A stretch of DNA of 9,617 bases from the NCBI GenBank assembly GCA_021828245.1, contig JAKASC010000079.1, positions 1 through 9,617 of the forward strand, read 5' to 3'. Position numbers and translations under genes: made by a program. Position 1 is the stretch's first letter. Each line of letters starts with the position of its first letter. Shown here piece after piece: positions 1 to 7,100 of the stretch. Under the pieces are notes generated by a model. The model saw only the letters and a list, made by a program, of their open reading frames with translations, had not been told where the DNA came from and did no database searches. Source of the DNA: Acidobacteriota bacterium (GTDB taxonomy: Bacteria; Acidobacteriota; Terriglobia; UBA7540).

Positions 1-238
1 TCAGGTAGAGCGTGCCATCCTGAATTCGGGCCTCGATGTCCTTCGGGTCCACTCCGGGCAGATCGGCTTTCACCACAACGCTGTCGTCCGTCTCATAGAT
101 GTCTACGGCCGGAGACCAGCCCTGGAAACCAAGATCCCCCTCGTCAAAGAAGCGGGAAAAAGTCTCATTGAAAAGCTTGTTCAGCCGATCCTGAGTCGTG
201 ATCAGATCTCGGAACGGCTCCCATCGAACGATCGCCAT
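1..238 (-). CDS. Hsp20/alpha-crystallin small heat-shock protein, 5' part (C-terminus beyond window)
   Basis: This is an ATP-independent holdase chaperone of the cytoplasm that binds unfolding proteins. The 79 visible residues begin MAIVRWEPFRDLITTQD, the usual start of bacterial Hsp20 proteins, with the amphipathic N-terminal arm RLNKLFNETFSRFF. The beginning of the alpha-crystallin domain follows: WSPAVDIYETDD, then VVVKADLPGVDPKDIEA, then IQDGTLYL. The gene runs off the left edge, so about half of the expected 140-150 residues is missing. The start at 236-238 is supported by a perfect AGGAGG Shine-Dalgarno at 248-253, 9 nt upstream. A strong sigma70-type promoter lies ahead of it. The family call is firm; the paralogue is not determinable. 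Confidence 0.95.
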   Translation of the reverse strand, partial: MAIVRWEPFRDLITTQDRLNKLFNETFSRFFDEGDLGFQGWSPAVDIYETDDSVVVKADLPGVDPKDIEARIQDGTLYL

Positions 239-275
239 GGTTGTTTACCTCCTTAGAATATCTTAGTCTATTAGA

Positions 276-304
276 ATTATCATGATTTAGCGTCTAATTG
301 TCAA
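276..304 (-). promoter_or_regulatory. Sigma70-type promoter of the Hsp20 gene
   Basis: On the minus strand a perfect -35 TTGACA (304-299) is followed by exactly 17 nt and then a -10 GATAAT (281-276), one mismatch from consensus. The region upstream of the -35 is very AT-rich and could act as an UP element. The expected start of transcription is near 269, giving a leader of about 30 nt with AGGAGG at 253-248. A short inverted repeat, TTAGA (271-275) with TCTAA (293-297), and the palindrome ATCATGAT (279-286) overlap the promoter and could be an operator. No CIRCE element is present. Confidence 0.75.
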
Positions 305-409
305 GTATTATATTTTGTGTATTTTCAGTCACTTAGCACATCATTTTAAAATTTTATATGCCATCTTCCGCCTGCTTCTCAACTCGGCTCTCTCTTCGGC
401 CAGCCGTTC

Positions 410-672
410 GTGCTAAAGCGGATGACGCAGGCGCTATGCACCGCGGCGGCGTTTGGTCACAGTCGGTTAGCGAAACTGGGCTTGTTTTTGGCGTTGGCCC
501 ATGTGGCCCACCAAGGTTCGCTGTTGTCGGCGGTGCGCTGGGTTTGGGGAATTTCGAAAAAGACGATTTGTATGCGGCGCTGGACGGTCTGGCCGGGCGG
601 CAGGCGCGGATCGAGAAGACGAAGACATTGTATCGGCAGCATTATCTGAGTCATCGTGGACCAAGTGCGGTG
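410..672 (+). pseudogene. IS1634-family transposase relic (frameshifted fragment)
   Basis: Two reading frames together resemble the N-terminal third of IS1634-type DDE transposases. Frame 2 (about 410-540) reads LGLFLALAHVAHQGSLLSAVRW, the helical segment before the catalytic domain. Frame 1 (about 539-672) continues with LGLGNFEKDDLYAALDGLAG, then RQARIEK and TLYRQHYL, matching the 'DLYxALDWLxxRQxxIE' segment. The frame switch falls at about 536-545, where roughly ten expected residues are also missing, so a small deletion probably caused it. The following catalytic segment (xLYDVTSSYxEG in the family) is absent. Instead the sequence turns into hairpin repeat at about 672. The element is dead. 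Family assignment is from recalled motifs and is moderately sure. Confidence 0.6.
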
Positions 673-822
673 GCGCAAAGGGTGCCGCCGTTTCGCTTCC
701 TTTGCGGCGTTTGAGGAAGAGCCGCTGAGGAGCGCAGAAAACCCGCACCTCATCGCTACCCCAGAGGCTCACCTCTCAGCGCTCAAGGTGTGAGAGCGTC
801 GGTTTGAGCGGGGACAACCGGC
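672..822. repeat. Hairpin-repeat cluster R1 (modules B + A + half-A + tail)
   Basis: This cluster shares four blocks with the one at 3893-4102. Module B (about 672-708) has CGCAAAGG near its start and CCTTTGCG near its end as inverted arms. Module A (715-760) contains CCGCTGAGGAGCGC and CACCTCATCGCT, which fold back on each other; it is base-for-base identical to the copy at 7840-7885. A degenerate half-A unit lies at about 764-783. The tail (789-822) begins TGAGAGCGTCGGTTTGAG. It sits between the transposase relic and the stop of the broken restriction gene. No coding sequence is supported here. Confidence 0.85.
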
Positions 823-861
823 GGCCGCTTCGGGAAGTAAGGAAATATTTTCGGTGCTGGT

Positions 862-1166
862 CTAGCCCGAGCGTTTCCTAGAACGTGTTTTCTTGCCGGC
901 GGGCAGAAGGGGATTGGTGAGCTTTTCGTAGAGCGCGAAGAGGTGCTCGACGCGCTGGCGGTCGCTCTCGAAAGGCTGCGGGCGATAGCAGAGGTCAACG
1001 GCGCGGTCGAGCGCGGCGTGAGCCTTGACCAGCGCGGGCGGCATCGCCAGCGGGTCTTAAAGGTCAGCTAGCGTGGCATCGGGAAATTGCCTGCGCGCGT
1101 CTAAAACCGCTTGCGCGGCGGCCTCCACCGGCCGAAGGGCCGCGGGTTTCGCTGCCCCGCCGGGAA
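862..1166 (-). pseudogene. C-terminal fragment of an MmeI/type IIL-like restriction-methyltransferase
   Basis: The minus-strand frame ending at stop 862-864 reads VEAAAQAVLDARRQFPDAT, then LADL, a stop, then DPLAMPPALVKAHAALDRAV, with LFALYEKLTNPLL near the end. I recognise this as the extreme C-terminus of the large MmeI-like class I SAM-dependent DNA methyltransferases, where the stop position normally holds Tyr in 'ADLYDPLxMPPAL'. The TAA at 1059-1057 is therefore a probable single-base nonsense mutation. The matching N-terminus lies at about 3510-3808 on the same strand. The central nuclease, methyltransferase and target-recognition parts (roughly 700 residues) are missing and the ATPase/wHTH operon occupies their place. 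Homology starts within about 45 nt of the wHTH stop codon. Family identification is from memory of motifs; the pseudogene status is well supported. Confidence 0.75.
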
Positions 1167-1167
1167 G

Positions 1168-2007
1168 CTAGGAGGTCTCTCGCCGCAAGGAGTCAAGGAG
1201 GAATTTCACCTTCTTCACAAGGGCTTCCAGTTCCTCGTCGGTCGTTGCAGGCGTTAGGTTTATGTTCAGGTTCACGTGGGGGAGAAGCAGGCCGGGTTGC
1301 GTTCCTCCGGTCGGTTCGCCGAGAGATCCGGCAATAGGGCTCTCGGCCGCCATGACGGCTTCAATCATGCCGTCCACTGCATCCTTGCTTTCAGCAGCCT
1401 CCGCTTGGCGAAGGGAGTAGTTTCCCTCGTCGTCGGGGACCACATAGTCGAAGTAGACCAGAAAGTCGAAGAGAAGCTCCAGCTTGCTGGCGTCCGATTG
1501 GTCCGGGGCGGATTTAATGCCAAGCGCCTTGATTTGCTGGCTCTTCGTTAGGGTATTGTGCATCTGAAACAGCTGCCGAATTGTCTCGCCGTACCAGGTG
1601 TGATCGATTTGCCTCCGAATGAATTGCTTGGCGCCGCTCTCGTCCCACGGCGCCTGTTTCGCAAACTGGGTCGTGTCGGGACTAGGTTTATAGTACCCGT
1701 ATCGGTCGGAGGCGATAAAGCCGGACTCGGACAGGAAGGAGTTGTTTCTACTGACAGTAGCCGGGCTAACTCCGGACACCGCCGCCACGTCCGAGTATTT
1801 GACTGGGACCTCGCCCTGTTTGCTGGCAATGACGTATGCCTTTAAGATTTTCGACAGCGCTTCGGCGGATGACGCCGGAAGGGCGTACGTGCTCTGCATC
1901 TTCACTTTTGTCTTGGGGGTCTTGGGCTGTTCCTTGTCCGAGCCCTCTACGACGGGCTCATCCCCCATCTGGATTGCAGCGTTCTCCTTGCTTTGTTCTT
2001 CGTTCAT
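1168..2007 (-). CDS. Winged-helix DNA-binding protein, second gene of the ATPase operon
   Basis: This is a 279-residue cytoplasmic protein of unknown function. The first 40 residues are charged and low-complexity (many E, K, P). Residues about 48-110 form a winged-helix domain: helix LSKILKAYVIASKQG, then the helix-turn-helix YSDVAAVSGVSPATVSRN (71-88), then wing GFIASDRYGYYKPS. A middle helical region (about 125-205) ends in LLFDFLVYFDYVV. The C-terminus has a beta strand HVNLNINLT (244-252) followed by a long amphipathic helix to residue 277, possibly an oligomerisation or partner-binding element. I chose the start at 2007 over an ATG 17 codons upstream because GGAAGGGG lies at a proper distance and the upstream choice would overlap the ATPase end. 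The gap to the ATPase stop is 4 nt, so the two are co-transcribed and probably translationally coupled. It could be the operon's autoregulator or the DNA-sensing partner of the ATPase. Confidence 0.85.
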   Translation of the reverse strand: MNEEQSKENAAIQMGDEPVVEGSDKEQPKTPKTKVKMQSTYALPASSAEALSKILKAYVIASKQGEVPVKYSDVAAVSGVSPATVSRNNSFLSESGFIASDRYGYYKPSPDTTQFAKQAPWDESGAKQFIRRQIDHTWYGETIRQLFQMHNTLTKSQQIKALGIKSAPDQSDASKLELLFDFLVYFDYVVPDDEGNYSLRQAEAAESKDAVDGMIEAVMAAESPIAGSLGEPTGGTQPGLLLPHVNLNINLTPATTDEELEALVKKVKFLLDSLRRETS

Positions 2008-2011
2008 GGTT

Positions 2012-3379
2012 TCAAACCCCTTCCAAATTAAGGGCCCTTCTGTAAATCGGCGGGACAAAGAACTCGCCGGTCAGATGCACGGGCTTGTTTCCCTTTTTGC
2101 CGATCGCCCCGATCCGCCAGAATTCTTCCAACGCAAGGTTCAGATCTATGTCGTCACGGATGCCCAGGACCCTCTGCAGTTCGTTCCGAGGAAGGGCTGA
2201 AGAAGAATGGCCTGCCAGGTTCGTGAAGCTATTATAGACGTTAGGGAAGGTAGTCAGGAAATCCCCTAACTTCGCCTGGCTTGCTCCTTTGAGCCCCTCT
2301 TCGACGGCGGCGGCGGAAATGACTTTCTGCGGGCGGTGAGTTCCGAGGGAATTAAAACGCCTCTGGCTTTGCGTAGCATTGATTGCAAAGTTGAGGAGAT
2401 CTCGGGGCGTCACGAGGTTCCTCCCATCCCGGAGTTCGTTAAGGGCACCATCGAAACTGGCGACTCCTTGCGGCCAGTCGAACAGGTCGTTTATGAGAGC
2501 CATCGCTTCTTTCAATTTAAGCGTCCCAATGCTCTGCCCATCCGAGGCTCTGATGCGCAATGCAAGCATAATCGCCAAATCTTCTGGTTCCCATCTAAGG
2601 CGCAGTATCGAATTCGTGAAGTGATCTTTGTCAACGTACGTGAGACTTTCATAGACGTCGGACCGGATGAAGAACTTGAAGCGGATTCGGTCGAGTGCGA
2701 ACAGTTCTGAGTGGACCTGCATGAGCGCGCTCAGCGCCTCGGAGGAGCGATCCTTAGACCCGTTGCCGTTTATCGCCACCTTGTCAAGCTCGTCGAGGGC
2801 GATCCATAGGGTGCTGGAGTTTTGAGCGAGAACGCGATTGGCAACCGCAAAGATTTCCTGGAGTTGCAGTGGCGTAGGTGGGGTTGATCCCGCCCGCCTC
2901 GCTTCAAATTCGACGATCTTCAGGGGCAACCTGACCGTGCTGCCCAGGAACGTCGGGAATCTTCGGGCGTTCAGCTCCCAGTGATCGACAAACTTTTGGA
3001 GGAACTCGCCCTCCCTTCCGGTGTTTGTGTCCAACAACTTAAGGGCGGCGATGCTTGCGAAGTAAAACTTCCATAAGGTGACGAGACTGAAGTGATCAGG
3101 CAGCTTCGTCCGCAACAGTTGAGAGTGTTCCCGGAGGTTTGCCAGGGTCCCGACGAAGAAATTCGGGTTCGCCAGAGAAGGAATGTCCTGGCTCTTGTCC
3201 TGCATCATTCGAAAAATTGCGCTCTTGCCGGCGCCCTTCTCTCCCAGCACCAAGCAAATGCGAGGCTCGCAGGCGCTGTCGAAAAGCTGGTTCTGGTAAA
3301 AGTAGTTCGAAAGGGCTTCCTCATGGTCGGCAGCGCTGTCGCCGAAGTTCAACTTCTCGATGCTGAGGTTATTCGCCAT
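2012..3379 (-). CDS. P-loop ATPase, Sll1717-like family
   Basis: This is a 455-residue predicted cytoplasmic NTPase. It opens with IEKLNFGDSAADHEEALSNY, the 'FGxxxAExE' lead-in typical of the Sll1717-type P-loop ATPases. Walker A is GEKGAGKS (46-53) and Walker B is LWIALDELD (191-199), with acidic residues D196 and E197. A strand ending FKFFIRSD (234-241) places R239 where AAA/STAND-type ATPases carry a sensor or finger arginine. The C-terminal 90 residues (from about SSALPRNELQRVLGIRD, ending FFVPPIYRRALNL) look like a winged-helix domain. No transmembrane segment, nuclease, TIR or protease domain is visible, so any effector activity would have to come from the partner or from DNA binding. 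It is first in a two-gene operon with the wHTH protein. A plausible promoter and a near-palindrome lie just upstream. Family call is good; biological role unknown, with defence inferred from context. Confidence 0.85.
   Translation of the reverse strand: MANNLSIEKLNFGDSAADHEEALSNYFYQNQLFDSACEPRICLVLGEKGAGKSAIFRMMQDKSQDIPSLANPNFFVGTLANLREHSQLLRTKLPDHFSLVTLWKFYFASIAALKLLDTNTGREGEFLQKFVDHWELNARRFPTFLGSTVRLPLKIVEFEARRAGSTPPTPLQLQEIFAVANRVLAQNSSTLWIALDELDKVAINGNGSKDRSSEALSALMQVHSELFALDRIRFKFFIRSDVYESLTYVDKDHFTNSILRLRWEPEDLAIMLALRIRASDGQSIGTLKLKEAMALINDLFDWPQGVASFDGALNELRDGRNLVTPRDLLNFAINATQSQRRFNSLGTHRPQKVISAAAVEEGLKGASQAKLGDFLTTFPNVYNSFTNLAGHSSSALPRNELQRVLGIRDDIDLNLALEEFWRIGAIGKKGNKPVHLTGEFFVPPIYRRALNLEGV
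2030..2039. promoter_or_regulatory. Palindrome AAGGGCCCTT upstream of the wHTH start
   Basis: A perfect 10-bp palindrome lies 22 nt before the wHTH start codon, inside the ATPase 3' end. The 10-mer AGGGCCCTTC recurs at 3393-3402, just before the ATPase start. It could be an operator bound by the wHTH protein, or chance in GC-rich DNA. Confidence 0.25.
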
Positions 3380-3383
3380 GCGT

Positions 3384-3401
3384 AAGGGGCCTAGGGCCCT
3401 T
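3384..3401. promoter_or_regulatory. Near-palindrome (possible operator) directly upstream of the ATPase start
   Basis: AAGGGGCCTAGGGCCCTT is symmetric at 8 of 9 base pairs and ends 4 nt before the ATPase start codon at 3379. A protein bound here, or a hairpin in the mRNA, would block initiation. The half-site is shared with 2030-2039. The function is inferred. Confidence 0.35.
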
Positions 3402-3412
3402 CCTTCTACTTG

Positions 3413-3442
3413 ATTCTACCACGGTACAGGAGCCCTTCTCAC
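3413..3442 (-). promoter_or_regulatory. Putative promoter of the ATPase/wHTH operon
   Basis: On the minus strand, -10 TAGAAT (3418-3413; 5 of 6) follows -35 GTGAGA (3442-3437; 4 of 6) with an 18-nt spacer. The start of transcription would fall near 3406, just ahead of the near-palindrome at 3384-3401. The promoter lies within DNA that is not part of the disrupted restriction gene, so the operon seems to have brought its own promoter. Confidence 0.4.
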
Positions 3443-3445
3443 GTC

Positions 3446-3808
3446 TTAGCTCACAGCGCGGCGATGTTGTCGTGGTTGGGCGGTAGGAGCGTAGAGGAAA
3501 GCTCGGCACCGCGTTACGAGATCCTGGATGTAGCGAAACGCTTGCGACTCGGCCTTGCCGAGGTCTGTGCCGAGACTTTTGTGCTCGACCAGTGCCACTT
3601 TCGGCCAGAACAGGTCAATGTACCCGTATCTCCCCGAAATTCCCTTGACCGGCTCCTCAAAGCTCGCCACGGCCCGCCGAGGAATCCCGAAAACGTTGAA
3701 GAATTCATTCCAGAAGGTCTGCTTTTCGGCTCGCTCGCTTTGGACGCATGTCCATTCCCTGGAGAAGGCGATGGCGCGATGCCGAATTTCATTCCACGAT
3801 AGGGGCAC
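3446..3808 (-). pseudogene. N-terminal fragment of an MmeI/type IIL-like restriction-methyltransferase
   Basis: Starting from GTG at 3808 the translation reads VPLSWNEIRHRAIAFSREW, then FWNEFFNVFGIPRRAVASFE, then GYIDLFWPKVALVEHKSLG and KAESQAFRYIQDL. This is the canonical N-terminus of MmeI-like enzymes. The D-L-F-W and V-E-H-K residues belong to the PD-(D/E)XK nuclease motif (D...ExK form). Homology stops after IQDLV at about 3515, where the family would continue into 'PRYxxVSDFAR'; the remaining 20-odd residues to the stop at 3446 are unrelated. An ORF in this frame can be extended to 4018, but those residues come from repeat DNA and an unalignable stretch, so GTG 3808 is the probable native start. 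The C-terminal end of the same family is found at 862-1166. Confidence 0.8.
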
Positions 3809-3892
3809 CGGTGCATGATACCAAAAACTTTCGCCAACCGCTGGTGGGGGCTGACCGCGGGCCAGTTCTGGATTCTCCGCGGCGGAGCGGCG

Positions 3893-4102
3893 TAGCGCAA
3901 AGGTAGCCGTCGGTTGGCTTCCTTTGCGGCGTTTGAGTTGATTTGATAGACGTTGGTTGTTGACGGCGCGTCGCGCGGTGCGGCGGTCGAATGCCGGAAG
4001 AGCCGCTGAGGAGCGCAAAAAGCGCGCACCTCATCGCTACCCAAGAAGCGCACCTCAGCGCTACAAGATGTGAGAGCGTCGGTTTGAGTGGGGACGACCG
4101 GC
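3893..4102. repeat. Hairpin-repeat cluster R2 (modules B + A + half-A + tail)
   Basis: Same block order as R1. Module B (3893-3932) pairs CGCAAAGGTAGCC with GGCTTCCTTTGCG, 13 bp with one mismatch. About 60 bp absent from R1 follow, then module A (3996-4041), the half-A unit AAGCGCACCTCAGCGCTAC (4046-4064) and the TGAGAGCGTCGGTTTGAG tail (4071-4102). The cluster fills most of the gap between the stop of the type ISP-like gene and the start of the MmeI-like fragment. The rest of this 329-bp gap shows nothing recognisable. Confidence 0.85.
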
Positions 4103-4137
4103 AGCGGATGGAGGCACCTGGCTTGTGGCCAAGGGGT

Positions 4138-7100
4138 TCACTCCATCGGCCATTGGGGGATGGCCGCGTCAATTGCCGCCATCAGGCGGATGGTTTCCTT
4201 CAAGGCGGTGACGACCTTGCAGTAATGCAACTGGTCGTCGTAAGTCAGCGTGCGACCTCGACGGTCCTTGAGCCACTTTTCGCAAACCTGATAGCCGCCA
4301 ATATGGAAATTCCAGACTTCGGGCGGCACGCCCTCAAAGTATTGCCCCGTGGCATGGGCATCTTGCCCATGTCCGGCCACGGGCGGGACGCCCGTGCTAC
4401 GGTTGATGTACACGCGGCCCTCGCTCACCGGTTTGCCTGTACCCGGTTCTGGCTGGCCGGGAGCAATGTATTTCGGAAAACCCTTTTCAACCACATTCGA
4501 GCCTTTGACGGGATACCGCGCAATGGGCTTTTCGAGCCTCGGCGATTCGAGCAGATGCAGCGCCACAAGCTCTCCGCCCAAACCGCAAAGCGCGCGGAAT
4601 AGCTTCACATCCGAAGTGAGCGGGATGCGCGGGAAGTCGCTCTTGAGAAATTCCGCGTAGCGGCTCCGGTAAGTGGGCGAGTGAAGCACCGCGTAAATGG
4701 AATTGAAAACATCTTCCGGCCCAAACTCCTTTTTCAGATCGCCCTTCCCGTCCGGAACAAACTTCAGCCCCAGCCGCTTTTCCATGTCCGCAATGAATTC
4801 CGGGCTGAGGTTCGGCCTTCGGGTATTTGCACCCTCGACGCGCTGCGAGCCCTGGACCCCTAGCTGGGGCTGCCTATCCTTTGGCGCGGGGGAATATAAA
4901 TAAAGGGGGAAAATCGAAGAGCCATCCTTAATTTCCAGGAAGACGGCTGGGGTTGGCTTGTCGCTGACGAGCGCATGCGTCCACACGCCCGCCTTCGTCT
5001 GCCGAACGAGGTTCAGGCCGATGTTGCCTCGAAACATTTGGCGCGTCACTTCGGGGCGGGGGCGGTCGGAAACCCTCTTACTCAAGTAGACGACCCGTGA
5101 GTCGAACGGTCGATAGTTGCACCGCCGGGCGTGCTCCTTCCATTCGTTCTCCGAAGGCGCGCTTCCAAGGTAGGAGGCCACCTGTGCGCGTAGGGCATGC
5201 CAATCGAAGGCAACAGCAACCGGGTCGCGGTGGGTCTGAAACCCGAGCACATTCACGGGGAATGTGTCCGTAACCTTCCATCCGCCCTCGTATTCCACGC
5301 TCAGATTCATGTCGCGCGGGACAAACATGTAGAAAGGCGCTTGTGGGTCAAGCTCCTTCCATCCTGTGTGTTGCACGTCGATTTCGAGCAGCGTCTGGTA
5401 TTTCGCTTCCCTCACACCCCACAGGTCGGCGTAAAAGACGCGCGCGCGTGGGGTGGCATGGCCATCTTGCCCATGTCCCCCCACGGCAGGGACGCCCGTG
5501 CCACGAGGCTGCCTCACGAAGATGCCCAGTGTCACACCTTGTTGAATATCGAAGACGTTTTCATCTGGCGAGCCGTCGGGAGACTTCTCTTTCTTCTTGG
5601 AATTGCCGTGAAGGTTCAAAAGGTAAATTTCGGTGAACGCGCTCATCAATTGCCGGCGCATTCCCCGGAAAGTAGGATTGTCCAGGTAGCCGTGATTGGT
5701 GATAAGCGCGAGTACGCCCACGCCGGTTTGCTCGATGCGCCATTGACCCCAGCGGATGAATTTCACGTAATCATCCTGAAGCCACTTGGGGTTTTTCTCA
5801 CCCAGCGGCTGGCCGTCCACTTTGTAATAGTCCTGAATGAGCTTGCCGATGAAGGTTGGAACCCTTCGCCCGTTTTTAATTTCCCAACTGCGGTTGGCCG
5901 AGTGGCCAGAATATGGCGGGTTCCCGATGACCGCCAGAATGGGCAAATCGCGCTTGACCTCGACAGCGGCGTTGGCTTCTTCGGTTAGCGTGCGGAAGAA
6001 TCCGAATTCCAGTTGCGCCCGGCGTTCCGCTTCCTCAAGTGTATTGGTGAGATAAATCCGCAGGCGGTCATCGCTCGAAAAGTCATAGGCCCATTTCTCA
6101 CGCTGGGCAGGGGTGAGATCGTGCCCGGCGAGCTGCATTCCCAACTTGAAGTGCGCCACGGCGTAGGGAGCCATCAGCAATTCGAAGCCGAAAATGCGCG
6201 GCAATAAGTGATTCCGCACGTAGCCCGACCACATGCCTGCGTTTCCTTGGCGCATGAATTCGGCTCGGATGTGGTCAATCACGGTGTAAAGAAACGTTCC
6301 GGTCCCACAAGCCGGGTCAAGAATCAAAACACGCGGCGATGTAGCTTTAACTTTCTTCACCTGTCCGGCGGTTTCTTCCTCTCTTTCGTATTTAACCGTG
6401 GCCGTGTCCGCAAGGCCGTTCGGGCAGCCGAAGCGAGTTTTCAAGAGGTGATCCACGGACCGCACAATGTAGGAAACCACCGGCTCCGGCGTGTAATAGA
6501 CGCCGCGCGCTTCGCGAAGCTTCGGGTCATAGGCCGCGAGAAAAGTTTCGTAAAAGTGGACGACCGGGTCTTGCCGGGCCTCGCGCTTGCCGAAGTCGGC
6601 GAGCACGGCCTGCATGTCCGTGTCGGCCAGGAGCTGCGTCAGATCGTCCACAAAGCCCGCGTAAGGTTCCTCATCCAGGTCCGCGCCGGTGATGGTTTCA
6701 AAGAGACGCCGGAGGAAAGGATTGGTTTTGGGAATCTCCGATGCCGCGCCCAATCGCTTGAATGAGCCTATCGGCCCTTGGTGGTTGACGCGGGCCGCGA
6801 ATAGACCATAGGCGAGCGTTTGAGCGAACATGTCTGCAAACTGAGGAATCGGTAGGTCGGGGATCAGAGCCTTTTCGAACGCGGCGTGGAGTTCGCGGAG
6901 CGTGGTGGAAGCTGAGTCCTTTTCAAAGGCCGTCACAATCATGTCACGGATGAAGTGCGTCAGCCGGGCCATGCGAAGCGCAAGCTCTTTGGGGCTGTTG
7001 ATGGGTTCGGCTTGGCGGGCCAGAAAGCCGGAGAGCAAATCGCTGACCGATTGCGGTGCGCCTTTCTCCGGCGTCAGCTTGCCGCCCTTTCCAACGCGCG

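Noticed and set aside
333..339. TTAGCAC as a CIRCE heat-shock operator half-site
   Set aside because: The inverted partner GAGTGCTAA at 9-nt spacing is missing, and the site lies upstream of the -35.
3809..4018. Upstream extension of the MmeI-like N-terminal ORF, starting MRSSAALPAFDRR
   Set aside because: These residues translate repeat modules A and B plus non-homologous DNA; family homology begins at the GTG at 3808.
5197..5988. 263-aa plus-strand ORF
   Set aside because: It lies opposite the conserved methyltransferase gene; the only recognisable peptide, GRDARAT, is the antisense reading of the 52-bp repeat.
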